From assembly GCA_025201365.1 (NCBI GenBank), contig JAIXMF010000003.1, positions 372,001 through 436,000 on the forward strand: a stretch of 64,000 nt of DNA. The letters run 5' to 3'. Origin of the DNA: Syncephalis plumigaleata. Taxonomy: Eukaryota; Zoopagomycota; Zoopagomycetes; Zoopagales; Piptocephalidaceae. The stretch's first letter is position 1. Each line of letters opens with the position of its first letter. The position numbers were made by a program, and so were the translations under genes. Below the pieces are notes generated by a model. It saw nothing but the letters and a program-made list of their open reading frames with translations. It did not search any database and was not told the DNA's origin. Positions 27,564 to 40,164 of this stretch are shown piece after piece.

Positions 27564-29619
27564 TCAGGCATGTTTTGGTCTTATAAGAAGTCGAAGTTCA
27601 CGGATGAAATTGAGTTCACTCTTCAATCTATAAAATAACAAATAGTAATTATGGTTATGGTATTAACTGCAATTATACATATAAATACATAGAGATAAAT
27701 TGTACTAGCAAGGATACACTACCATTGAGAAGGGTAGGAAGATAACTGCACCTACACCGATATGCTTTCCTTTATCGATTAAGCTTGTCCATCCAATCGA
27801 TTGCTCTGACCACCATGTGATTATGGTAGCCAGTAATGCAACTAGACTGGGCCATCTTGCCGGTAACATATGCTTGGCTGATAAGTAATCGCTAGGTCGT
27901 GCATCGGTGGTAGAAGTAGCAGTAGATGGATGAATAGCTTGTAGCGCTGATTCTGCCTCGAGTATACGACGACGTGCCAAGCGTAGACTCCATGCAATGC
28001 GTAGTATCATATTGAATGCATTTGCAATAACCAGGGCTGCTGCTCCCATATGAAATACTCGCATCAATACGGCACCTAGCGTGAGGTAAAGTAGCGAGAA
28101 TAGCATCATGATACGACTTTGCGCGCTAATGTCTTCTGGACGTGCGATAGCTTGAACGAATGACTCGGCAACCCCGTTAACACCCATAATTGGTACGTAT
28201 AAGCAATACAGCGCTAGTACAGATGGTGCCTCTGTTTTATGTGACCATTGTGAACCCACTAGTAGATCGATAAGTGTACCGGTGTAGGCAGGTGCGAAAC
28301 AAGCAAACACCAATCCACACAGTAAATGAAATTTAACCATGGATGCCAAGACACGAGATGCTAGATGTAGCTGGCTATACAATGATGTCACTTGACCATT
28401 AGATGGTTTACTAGACAAGTAAGCATCGTCACTGGGGAATGTCTTTGCAAAGAATATTCGAATGGTTTCCTCCATTGGCTGGTAGAATATTCTAGCCACC
28501 AGTGAACCTAATGTGATGTTATTGTTGGTTAATACTACAGGAAATGTTGCCACTTACCATAGTTGACTACAAATGCATAAACACCTTGATCATAGGCGTA
28601 CATAGTATGGCCATTAGTATTTTGTCACCTTCTGTAAGTAGATGTTTAAGCATAGATTGTTTGGCAAAAGTGCCGGCCAACTTGAGTAAGGGCGTATCAA
28701 AGTAGTAAACGCTATCACATGATGGCATTAGCGAATAAATAAATAAATACGAATATCGCTTCTCCTTACCGTTGATCAGTTGCAATGATAGGATGCGGTG
28801 TAAGTTGCCATAGTGGCACTACTTTATCATCATCGGGATGCTTTATCGCCTGTCGAATAAAGTAGAATGCATGTCCACCTACTAACATTACGCTGTAGAT
28901 GAATTGTGCCATAGCAAATGCTAGTACGCCTAGTTGATTCACGCCATTGCCATGGAGTGTCGCTTGTTGCGCGCCATACAGCGTAATGCCTAGTGTGATG
29001 ACACAACGGATGACCACGCCTACACCCTCACTTAGAACGCGTAATTTGAATAGCATGTCCACCTGAGCCAGTATAAATAATGGTTCGGCTGCCAATTCGA
29101 TCAATGCGGATACACCGTACAATATGACAGCCGTCGTGTAATAGGGCGGTCTGTTTGCCTCGTCGATGGCATACCATAAATAGTAGGTGCAACATAGTAT
29201 GGAAGTTATATTCCTGCGAATACCGGCAAATAGGATAGGTTAATCAATTGTTGGTAGCGACCTCTACGACTATGCGCGACTACGGCAAGTTTGCCATCGG
29301 GTAGTGTTTCACAATTCGCTTTAGAACTGCCAGTATCACTAGTGGTTGTATCAGTAGTAGTAGTGGCATGATCGTCATTCGCTCGTAATAGCGCACAACG
29401 AAATCCCTCGCGTGATAGAAACAGCACGGATGCAATTAATAGTTCTAGTTGGATGGAGGCCACACCAAGTACATCCGGAGTGGTGAATCGTACGAGTATC
29501 TGGTTAAGCGTAAACGTTACCATACGCGAGAAGAATTGTAACAATACAAGATAAGAGGCGCCTTGCATAGTCTGAGAGAGTACATTGCTGTTATTGTGGT
29601 CATTTTCAGTATCTGGCAA
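27564..29619 (-). CDS. RFT1: RFT1, lipid-linked oligosaccharide translocation protein (two frame breaks)
   Basis: Multi-span ER membrane protein of the MOP-flippase fold, required for N-glycan precursor assembly. Exons 28770-29619, 28558-28711, 27723-28507 and about 27564-27620 give about 615 residues. Motifs: FFSRMVTFTLNQILVRF, FLSREGFRCALLR, ALIELAAEPLFILAQ, LLTEGDKILM, DQGVYAFVVNYG, SLVARIFYQPMEETIRIFFA and YCLYVPIMGVNGVAESF, aligning with human RFT1 in order. Breaks with the same one-missing-base sign lie near 29209 (VFAG to TSILCCTYYLWY) and 28603 (KILMA to YDQGVY). The start at 29619 matches the family; another ATG at 29717 would add a Ser/Thr/Pro-rich leader but needs a further shift. 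It sits 130 bp upstream of ALG13 on the same strand. Confidence 0.9.
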
Positions 29620-30017
29620 AGTAGAAGGGGCTGCTAATGCCGGTGATGGTGACGTCGTAGTAGTACTTCAGACTCGTGACTCGTCGGTACACGCTGTCGT
29701 AGTGTTGACTCACTCATAGTCAACGTGTATGTAATAGCTGGATAACTTGGTTGTCTACTCAGTGATATACTAACTATTTGCTAATAACAAGCTGGAATGT
29801 AGAAATGCATGAATTCAAGAAAGAGAATATCATTGATATTAATTGTTTAGATTATAAAACAGAAATAGGATTAATTAATCACACACATGTCATACATCAC
29901 TGAAGGCAAAGTGTGGTTGCCATAGTATACGCTTATTCAGCCGTTTGAAAGGAGAAAAAGGGCATACCAGTACGCATCTTGTTCTTTTCTCGTACTTGTT
30001 TCAAACTAAAGTTCATC
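29620..30017. other. Divergent promoter region, RFT1/HMG-CoA lyase
   Basis: AT-rich spacer between divergently transcribed genes. Apart from the optional RFT1 leader (29620-29717), nothing is recognised. Confidence 0.4.
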
Positions 30018-31232
30018 ATGCCAGTTGGAAGTTGGTTAGCTCGTTCCTCTATTTGCGTGTCTAGGTCAATGCTTCCTCGTAGACACGCTCCCAATTGCCT
30101 AAAACGTTCCATTTCTAGCGTTGTCGTAAGTAGCCGTCCTAATTCACGGATATATTACCAATACTGTATTATTATTATTATTATTATTACTAGGCGGACG
30201 TCAAGATTGTTGAAGTAGGACCGCGTGACGGTCTACAAAATGAAAAGCAAATTGTACCAACAGACGTTAAAGTCGAGCTAATTGATCGACTAACCGCGGC
30301 TGGTCTTCCCGTTATCGAGGCCACCTCGTTTGTATCGCCTAAATGGGTGCCTCAAGTATGTATAAGCATTGAGATAGGATAGAGTATGCATGTACGCTTA
30401 ACGAGCAAATTATTACTAGATGGCCGATGCAGCCGAAGTGATGAAACGAATTCAACGACATCCTACCGTGAGCTATCCCGTGCTTACCCCGAACTTGAAG
30501 GGTATCGAGCAGGCATTGCTGGCCGATGCAAAAGAAGTCGCTATATTTGGCGCAGCATCTGAGTCGTTTAGCAAGCGTAACATCAACTGTTCAATCGACG
30601 AGAGTTTGGCCAAGTTTGACGAGGTGATCTCGTTAGCTAGACGACATGATGTTCGAGTACGCGGGTAAGTAAGCAGCGATAACGCATGATGATAATGATA
30701 ATGATTGACATACTAATGAATCCCATGATATGATGCTAGCTACGTTTCCTGTGTACTTGGCTGTCCCTATGAAGGCACGATCAGCCCGAATAAAGTGGCG
30801 GAAGTAGCCGAGAAAATGTACAAGATGGGATGTTATGAAATATCCCTTGGTGACACCATCGGTGTGGGCACACCCGGTAGTATGAGAAGTCTCATTGAAG
30901 CAGTAACCGAGCGTGTACCCACTCGAAAACTAGCCGTACACTGTCATGACACTTATGGTCAGGCATTGGCCAATATTCTAGCGGCATTAGATATGGGTGT
31001 ACGTACGGTCGATAGTTCGGTTGCCGGTCTAGGCGGATGTCCCTACGCCAAGGGTGCATCGGGTAATGTCGCCACTGAGGATGTCGTCTACATGTTGGAG
31101 GGATTAGGTTTAAGTACGGGCGTGGATCTGGCACGTCTTGTCTCGGTGGGCAATTTCATCTCAGAGAAGTTGGGACGTGCCAATGGATCCAAGGCAGCGA
31201 ATGCCATTACTGCTCGTGCACAAGCGTCCTAA
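30018..31232 (+). CDS. HMGCL: 3-hydroxy-3-methylglutaryl-CoA lyase
   Basis: Cleaves HMG-CoA to acetoacetate and acetyl-CoA in the last step of leucine breakdown. Exons 30018-30125, 30194-30355, 30420-30664 and 30740-31232 give 335 residues. The first exon is an Arg/Ser-rich, acid-free leader ([20 protein letters not shown]), typical of mitochondrial import. Motifs: [64 protein letters not shown] and the lyase signature [20 protein letters not shown] containing the catalytic Cys. The final residues lack a peroxisomal SKL. No frame break is needed. Convergent with tyrosinase 2; an AATAAA follows the stop at about 31246. Confidence 0.96.
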
Positions 31233-31432
31233 TAATCAGTATAAGAATAAAAACGATACAGCAATCTAGGTAATAATAATAATAATAATAGCAGTAAAGT
31301 AAAATACATAACATAACAATTTATTTTAACAAGTATTGAATTGACGAACATTAGCAATAAAATAGGGAAGGTTTCTATTGTGAATTCTAACATCCTATAC
31401 GCTAGTCTAGTCTATTTCTCTTAACGGTAATG

Positions 31433-33603
31433 CTAATGATGCTTCTTCTGACGTAATACATGCATTATATCACGTAGTCGTCGCTCGAATCGATGCAAGA
31501 TCGGATGCAATTCCTCTATCACTTTTACCGCCCAACCCTGTCCGTAGCGAAGTGCATCGGATGTGGTACGTAGAATTTCATCCTGTCTAGCCAGCAATGA
31601 TGCCGGTGATACATAGTTGGAGAGTTGATTCACCACGCTAATTGTATGGCGTAGATGTGCCTCGCCTTCTCTTACACGCTCCCGACTAAGTCGATTCATG
31701 GCAATGTAGTCATCGGGTAATGGTTTAGGTGTACTAAGTTGCACTAAGATCGGTGCATCTTTGGTAACCTGTGTTACCAATTGGAATTCGTTATTAAGCA
31801 TTGCTGCCTTGTAGATAGCATCGAGATATGCTTGATCGGTGTGTTCGATAACATCACCACGCACCAGTCTATTGATTAGCGATGATTGTATCGCTGTGTC
31901 TACCGAGTTTACAGCATCCATAGGAATAAGTAATTGACTGTTGGTCAGACTACTGCTACTACTGCTACTACTGCTGCTGGTAACCATACCATGAGCTGAT
32001 GGTGTATCGGTGGTATTCCATGCATCGACGAGCATTTGCATGAGCCGAGGATCTTGGTCATCCATAACAAGTACGTCACTTAATACATCATGGTCTGTCG
32101 ATATACCAGGCGATGATGCGGATGCAGCAGATGCAGCGGCCGTATGTTGTAATCGCTGTTTCAATGATGAAGTAGGCGTGTAGTCAACATAACGATAACA
32201 TAGTCCAGGTCCTTCGGTGTTGAGTGCGTCACCATTTGCGACATTAAACGGTTCCACGATTGAGTTCAAATCACGCGTCTCTGTGGAATCATCGACTACA
32301 CCACCGAAATCCCTGAGATGCTTGGTATTCCGCTTCTGCCATTGCCACCAAATCATGTCGACATAGGCGTGATGAACCCAGAAGAGCGGATCGGAAGAGC
32401 TGGCCATTGAGGTGAACGAGCCACCAAGGCCCACGTGAATATTGCCATGAGGTGCGCCCTCGAGTATAGTGCGTAGTTCGTCGTAAGTTTTAGCACTGGC
32501 TATAATCGCGTTAATGGCCTCGGGCGAGTAGAACGGACTCATACGCTCGCCTAGATCGTAACGGCGCGTCACACACGTGACCGTGGTGGAATCCTCGCCA
32601 TCGACGTAGAGCGAGCCCCAATTGGCGAAGTAGCCGGTGGACAAGCAACCACCGCGCGATTGATCGCCATTTCCACCGAAATAACGACTGGACAACACCT
32701 CGGAGGCATGTGGCATTTGCGAGTCAACCGACCATTTCCAGTAAGGTAGTACGACATTAGGGTTAACCTTCCAAATGCCTCTTGGAATGCAACCAAGTAT
32801 AATCGATGCCATGGGAGGAAATCCGGTAGACCATGTGCGTTATTCGCGTACTCTTGATGCACCACCGCTAATCGATCGTATAGTGTGGGTGCTGGACCGA
32901 CATGTAAAGCGCGTACGGCACTTACAAACTCACGCCATTCTTTCATGGTTAATTGACGAACTTCTTTACGCTCGACAATCTTGCCATTACAAGGTCGCTT
33001 CATGTTGAGCCAAGGCGATGCTGGAAGAGATGGAGGAGGAGGAGGAGGAGGGAAAGAAGCTGGTGGTGGTGAAGGTGGAGGAGATAGAGGAAGAGAAGGA
33101 GGAGACTGCTTTGGTACATTGGAAGGCAGGTTAGTATTCTTCAATGGTGGTGGTGGTGGTGGTATGAGCTGAATGAAAGAAGGCGAGCTCGACAAGAGAC
33201 GGGACGAACTACTTGGAACTGAATGCTGTGACTGCATGCTAGGTTGTGCTAGTTCTCGACTGTAATTGTCAAGTAGATCATCCAGGGACAACGCCGTCTT
33301 CTTATCTTCATTTTCTACGAGTGAATACGACGTCTGATGAAGTGGTATTGCAGGCGTATCTGCTAATGAAAGCGAAGACTCAACATCATAATCCTCCCAT
33401 GAACTGGGATTACCTAAGACTACATTCTTTGATAAGGAATCGGTAGTAAATTGTCGTCTATGAATGTCATGATGCTGATGTGTCGATCTATTAGGTTGAT
33501 TAGTGTCTTTAGCTTCTAATGAAACGGCCGTTGTTGTTTCTACTCTAACAATTTGTACGCCACTGGTTATTACCAGCGCTGCTAGTAATTTGGATAAAAT
33601 CAT
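31433..33603 (-). CDS. Tyrosinase 2 with proline-rich N-terminal region (one frame break)
   Basis: Intronless, about 723 residues. A signal peptide (MILSKLLAALVITSGVQIV) is followed by about 140 Ser/His-rich residues and a polyproline stretch (about 33020-33170) before the catalytic core. CuA: HQEYANNAHGLPDFLPWHRLYL. CuB: HGNIHVGLGG and DPLFWVHHAYVDMIWWQW. It has YWKWSVDS where tyrosinase 1 has YWDWSISS. The C-terminal extension has a nine-Ser run near 31950-31975. Near 32771, between FQEAFG and VNPNVVLPYW, one base seems to be missing. The proline-rich region suggests a wall-spanning or hydroxyproline-like spacer, which is inference. It shares only the core with tyrosinase 1, so the two are old paralogues rather than a recent duplication. 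Confidence 0.9.
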
Positions 33604-34372
33604 AATTTACGGATATTAATGAATGGTGCTAGTGGAATCGACTCTGCTTCTTATAATGATGGATCTTTTGCGCTCTCTTCGGTACAAATAGACCTGCTGT
33701 GCGATAGTAACCATTTATTTCTAATGCTATATCAACTATTCTACTAATGGTTGGTTACAGGGGAGGGATGCATTGCGGTTTCTACGTGGGTCGAGCTGGA
33801 GTATCCGTACAACAAGTTGCATAAGCGATGCTTCATTATTCTATTGAAATGGAATACGATAACATAACACAGTGACCGATATTTAGAGATAGTGAAGCAG
33901 ACATCACCTTGGCAACCTATTTAACGTTTACCAATTACATCATACCAATGGATTTGTTAGAGCGTATTGTTGATTTGCAAACAAACGATCAAGTTCAATC
34001 TCATGCCGTGAATGTCATTTTATTTATCAAGAGTATGACTAGTTCAACAACAATACTAATAAGAATAATGCTATGTGTATAGATTTATTGCAAGTTTATA
34101 GATTATTACTTGATATACTAATCGTAGTAAGCACTAAGAGCAACATATACACATAATAAATATATATATCATTGCTACTAGTATGGTTGCATTTAACGTA
34201 GTTGTACATGCTATTATGGTAAACTACACAAGAAGACAATGTTCTATTGTTATTGGATGAAAAAGAAATTGGAATCAATGTTGGTTGTTTTTTTGCTTTT
34301 TTTATTACTTCTTCCATTCTCTTTTTTCTTTTGCCTCTGTCCTTAATTTACGAACACACGCACGCATACATC
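33604..34372. other. Divergent intergenic region, tyrosinase 2/RRP12
   Basis: AT-rich. A T-rich stretch (34286-34335) sits just before the RRP12 ATG, in line with pyrimidine-rich leaders of other + genes here. The in-frame codons upstream of 34373 are T-rich leader and are not included in the gene. Confidence 0.5.
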
Positions 34373-37300
34373 ATGGAGGTTTTATTCAGTAAAATTCGTA
34401 CGCAGCAGCATTCAAAGCTAGAGAATCAGCAACAAGCTGCTACGGCGTTGCTTGCCGTTGAAACTACCCTTGACGAACAGGGAGGTTCACGTACACCGGC
34501 TGCGTACTTTGCCGTACTTTTCGCATTGCTTGCCGGTCAGACCAGTGGCCAGGAACATGCGGGATTACGCGCTGCTCTCGTCTATCTACTATCGGCGATA
34601 TTCCCTGAACTTCCAGCTGCAGTGTTAAGAAGTAAATACGAAGCGATCATTACGACATTAGGTGAGGTGTTTGCAGCCGACAAAGAGGCGGCACCTGTAA
34701 TGCGAGCTGCTATCGGCTGTCTGGATGCCGTTCTATTCGCGCAGGATGCCCATACTTGGACGCAACCATTGGCGCGTCAGGCTTTCCAGGCCCTACTAAT
34801 GTCATCGGTGGATGCACGTCCTAAAGTACGTCGACGAGCACAAGAAGCGGTGGAGCACTTGTTAACGCATCCACCCACTGGTGCATCGCGTCATCCCGCC
34901 GCAGCAGCTACCGCGGAATTCTGCATTCGCGTACTCAATGAATGCGCCAAATCGGACACGCAATCAACCGTTCATGGACTGGTGTTGACGAAGATTACCG
35001 TGGCAACATGGCCAACCGCAGCACTACCACGTCTATGCGACTTGTTGCTCCACTTGCCCAAGCTAAACAACACCTACTTGACCGTGGCTGCCCTCGAGGT
35101 ATTCGAAAGCTTGTTCGGTCTTGATGAATCGGATCTAGCGGATACTCGTCTGGCCGAGGTATTACAAGCAATATTGCAACTGAAGCCAAACAGTCAGGAT
35201 GTGCAATTGATGCCGGTATGGTTGCGTGTGGTCTCATTGGGTTTTAGCGCTTACGCATTGATCGATCAAGATGCATGCGTGGAGGCATTACCACAACTGT
35301 TCACGCTTATATTCCCGAATCTCGAGACGGATCGTCCGGCCATTCTCGCCGCATCGTCAATTGCTTTGGCTGAACTCGTTCAGTCTTGCATCTCGCCGGA
35401 TACCGTAGGACAACACATGGCCGCCATCGATAAGGTGGTTATGTTGACCAACACCGGTCTAGGTTATCGTTATCGAATTGCATGGACGGGTATTCTCACC
35501 ATTCTAGAAACGTTATTTACGCGACTTGGACGATACGGTCTACCGTTGATGCAGGCAACCTTAGAGACACTCGACAAACTACGAATGGAGCCCGAGTTCG
35601 ATTGTAAAGACGAGCTGGATCAAACAATCGGTGCAGCCGTACGCCACATTGGCATTGAACGTGTGCTTGGCGTGCTTCCATTGAATCTCGACGATCAAAG
35701 TCGTGCCGCTGAGGGTGGACGTGCCTGGCTCTTGCCTGTATTAGCCGATCATAATGCCAATACGGAATTGCGCTACTTCGTGGACACGTTAATTCCATTA
35801 GGCGATCAGCTAGCGCAGAAAGCAACCGGTTTCCGTCAAGAAAATCGTGAAATTGAATGGAAAGTGTATACAACGCTTACACATCAAGTATGGCATCTTC
35901 TACCGGGATTCCTTACCCTTCCAATTGATGCATCAGAGGTAACTAGAACAATTACACGATTAATTATCGCATAACTAATGATATGTCTGAACAGTATTTC
36001 AACGACGCGCTAGTTGATCGACTAGTAGGTGTAATGCAAAATGAACCGGAACTTTTGCCGACCATTTGTACGGGATTGCAATTACTCGTTGAGAAATATC
36101 AAACGTTCCTTCATATCAGTCAAGAGACTGAATCGACACATGATTTAACGGTTGATGGCTGCTTAGTCTACGATTTGACACAATCCTCGGTACAGCATGC
36201 ACTAAAGGTCATCGCTAATCAGGCTAAGAAATTACTCAGTGCCTTATTCAACGTGTATGGTGCTACGGCAGCCGAGTCGCGTGGTTATATCCTTAAAGTG
36301 ATTCAAGTCTACTTGACTATCACTGCACCCGCCGATGTTAATAGCACGTATCGTAGCGTGCATCAAATATTGCTCAAAGTGTTGGCCGATCCACAAGCAG
36401 CGGCAGCAGCAAATATGCCAGATGCCGGTACTCTACTAGATCTAGCAATTGGTATGTTAGCACAACTGGACATTGATAGTCTACGCGCGTTATTCTCCGT
36501 CATTATAAGCTGGTTGAATCGAGTGGATGAACCCACGTTGCAAAAGAAGGCGCATCAAATACTTAGACGTGCTGCCAACTATCCACCAGGCGAGCAACTA
36601 TGGCAAGAAGGATTCGATGATATTTGCCAACAACTTATGAATGCCACCGGTAACATATCATCAGCTGCCAAGAAGGTAAGAAACATAATAAGAAAGGAGA
36701 CAACATTCTTCTTCTTCTAACCACTATTTATTGTTATAGGATCGATTATTGGCATTGAAGGAATTGCTAAAACGTCTACCATCTCATCAACTCAATCATG
36801 TACCCACATTATTGTCAGAAACCATCTTGTGCACGAAGGAGGTCAATGAACGCACGCGTGATCTAGCTTACGATCTATTGGTATCTATGGGACATCGCAT
36901 GAAAGAAGGCGGTACCATCACCATTACAACAGCTGATGGCACTACTACCAATGGTAATAATGATACTACTACAATCTATACTGATTGATTTACTAACAAA
37001 TAGTTATGGAATATAGCATCCGCTTCACTTACCGAGTATTTCACCATGACGGCAGCCGGTCTTGCTGGTGCTACACCACACATGATTAGTGCGAGTATTG
37101 CCGCTCTATCACGTCTATTGTTTGAGTTTAAGGATGAAATGTCTCAGGAAACTATTGACCAACTATTGGAGACAGTTCATGTATTTATTGTATCCGGTAA
37201 TCGTGAAGTGGTCAAATCCGCATTAGGTCTTGTGAAGGTAGCGGTAATTACATTGGAGGCACCACGATTCCAACATCATCTAGAACATCTCATGAACGCC

Positions 37301-38666
37301 CTATTAAGATGGTCAAATGATCATAAGGGACATTTCAAGGTTAAAGTGCGTCATATCGTTGAACGACTAGTACGTAAATTCGGGTAAGAAATACTATAAT
37401 AATGTATTGAATAGAATACTAATGTTGCTGTTATTAGTTACACGGCTATTGAATCATTAATGCCAGAGAAAGATCGTAAACTTATTGTCAATATCAAGAA
37501 ACGACGTCAACGTGCTAAACGTCGTCGCGACGCAGAAGCCGATAATGATAACAACGAGGATAATTCAACAGAGCAGGTAATAATTCGATAGAGATACAAC
37601 AGCAAATGATGTTAATACAATGCAATCTAGACGGAAACACGAGCATCATCTCATCCTAGCAAGATGAACGCCTATGAAGATGCACTCTACGGTAGTGAAA
37701 GTGATCTAGACGATAGTGACGATGAAGTTGAAGGGGACAGACCAATGCGCACTACTGCTACTAATACCAAAACTAAAAAGACACAGGTAAAATTGATTGT
37801 ACAGAAATACACATGTACACTAGTATTCATCTATGATTTATAGGGTGGCAAATCATGGATTAAAGAGGATGAAGATACACCGTTGGACTTTTTGGGTAAT
37901 CAAGTGGTATCTCATGTTACTAGTAAGTTACTCTTGTTGCAATTAACATGTACACATCATCTAACTAAATTACAATGTAGGTTCAGCGCCTAGTAAGCGT
38001 CAACAACGATTGGGTCAGGGTAAACTGGCACGATTGGCACATCAATTCTCTACTTCGGCCGATGGTCGTATTATGATAGAAGATGGTGCGGATAAAGAGG
38101 ATACAGCCGTGTTACCTGGTGCTATTCGAGGACATGATGATGATGATGATGATGATGACGATGATGACGGTAATAATAATGGAATGCAAGGCGAGAACTA
38201 CTATTTAGAGTCGAAACAATCTCGGGAAACGTACACACGAGTTGGTCAGCGTATCAAGTTCAATAATCGGGGTACACATGCTGAAACATTCGATAATGAC
38301 AGTGATGTAGAGGATCACGGCACAACAGCAGCAACAGGGCGTAGTAAAGTTAATAAAGCAGGATCACGACGTACCACCACTACACATGATGGCAACATTT
38401 CGGCTAAACCGATGATTGGACAAGCGTATCGATCAAAGAAAGCAAGTGGTGATGTTAAACGAGCAGGTCGTCCTGATCCATATGCGTACATTCCATTGAA
38501 TCCATTAGCTTTAAAGAAACGGTAAGCATATTGAATAATGAGATAATAAGCAACCAGTATACTCACCACATGTATATTATATATATATATATATAGTGGA
38601 CCACGAGCCAAGTTATCTGTAAGCATTACAGGCAAGAAGAAGAGTGGTAAAATCCATAAGCGATAG
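34373..38666 (+). CDS. RRP12: RRP12, ribosomal RNA processing / pre-40S export factor
   Basis: HEAT-repeat protein of pre-40S and pre-60S particles, acting in nucleolus and nuclear export. Nine exons (34373-35938, 35995-36675, 36740-36953, 37017-37383, 37438-37576, 37631-37786, 37844-37922, 37981-38521, 38597-38666) keep phase throughout and give 1270 residues, against about 1290 in human. Motifs: IRTQQHSKLENQQQAATALLAVE at the N-terminus, TPAAYFAVLFALL, ERTRDLAYDLLV, LTEYFTMTAAGLAGATPHMI, SASIAALSRLLFEFKDEM, VKVRHIVERLVRKFGY and LMPEKDRKLIVNIKKRRQR. The tail is acidic then basic, with a ten-residue Asp run from (GAT)n and a final KKKSGKIHKR. Start is the ATG after a T-rich leader. No frame break in over 1200 codons. 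Confidence 0.95.
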
Positions 38667-40164
38667 GTTTATTATTCCATATTATTATAGTAGTAATAAA
38701 TGTTTACATCATATTGTCGTAATTGTAATTAGCTGAGCTATTCTACATTGCTACTATTAGTATGCTGTATTTTAATGCTTAGTTACTACTGAAGTGATCA
38801 CATTTGACCTTGGCTGACTCAATCGATAGTCATTTTGCAATAGTAGCTATGCTTATGTATCTATTACAAACCTATTACATGATTGTTACAATCTATCCCC
38901 GATGATTATGTATCAAATATTACAACTCCAACTATCATTTTTAGCAACTCTATCCTATCTCCTATTCATTTGTAATTACTCGTAGATTGAGTGTCAATGT
39001 TGTATGTAATGTATGTATGTGTATGTATTCCTATGTGGATGTGAATCGTGTGGTAACTCGTCATTATCGAATGAACAATGTGGACGAGTAGTGTGAGTAT
39101 GTGCGAGTATCAATGAGGATGGCTATAAAAGGGAAATTGGCAAGAAAAAAGGGGCGAAACACTCACGCATCCATTACATCTACTCACTCACTCACATACA
39201 CGCTGTTACTCACTCATTCACACACCCACTCACTCATACACACTCATACTCTCTCTCTCTCTCTATCCATCTCTTCCTTCCATCTTCACACACACACACC
39301 CTTCTCTCTCACTCACTCTCTCTGGCTGCCTTTCCTTCTTTCACCCGCACCCATTCACGCATACACCCATACTTCTTTCAATATTTGTGTGTATGCGCGT
39401 GCGGTGTGAGTATACACCGTGCATCCACTAAGATTATTCCTACTTCTACTAGTATATACGCCTTGAACTACTTATTGAACTAGGACGATTATTCATCTGG
39501 CGATCGTGTTATTATTATTACTACTACATTATTATTTTGTTATTGAGTGTGTGTTGTGTGCTGTTTGTGTTCCTCTCCTCTCTCTCTCCCTCTTTCTCAC
39601 TCTATCTCTCTCTCTTTATTTCTCTGTGCGTGTGCGTGGTGCGTGTGTGCGTGTGTTTGCATGTTTGTACTGTGATTCTGGTAACGGTACCTGTGTGCAT
39701 AAAGGTAAGCGGTAATGGGTGGCATGATAGTTAGATGAACTGAAGAACTGGTCAATAATAACTTGTTTCCTTATACAACTATTTAGAACTGAGATTAGTG
39801 CACCAACCAACCAAGTAAACGCATAAGCATAGTGTTTGTGTTTGTGTTTGTGTGGTGAGTAATTCACTTTATTAATATGAACAATACCTTGGCTAATAAT
39901 AGCGTAATAATATGATATGATATGATAATAGGTCAGAATAGTAAAGTGATAACTCGCAACACTAGTAATAGCAGTAACAATAACAATAACAGCGATAGCG
40001 ATAGCGACGGCAACAACAATTGGATTATAGTCGCTCTTTCTTTTTCCTCCTTTGTTTCTATCTCACCTTTTGTCCCGGTGTGCTTGTGCGTGCTTGTGTT
40101 CTTGCATAAGCTTCTTTTATCATAATCTTTAACGGCTTGGTGCGACTTTAACTACAGAGTATCC
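38667..40164. other. Pyrimidine-rich leader region upstream of LDB gene
   Basis: Holds CACT/CT-rich simple sequence at about 39175-39345 and 39570-39625, and AT-rich spacer before that. Good donor sites (GGTAAGC near 39703; GTGAGTAA near 39853) suggest introns in a 5' untranslated region of the LDB gene. The small frames here translate to Leu/Ser/His-rich simple sequence and are not called. Confidence 0.5.

Noticed and set aside
32981-33172. Gly/Glu-rich + frame opposite tyrosinase 2
   Set aside because: Mirror of the polyproline-coding segment on the other strand.
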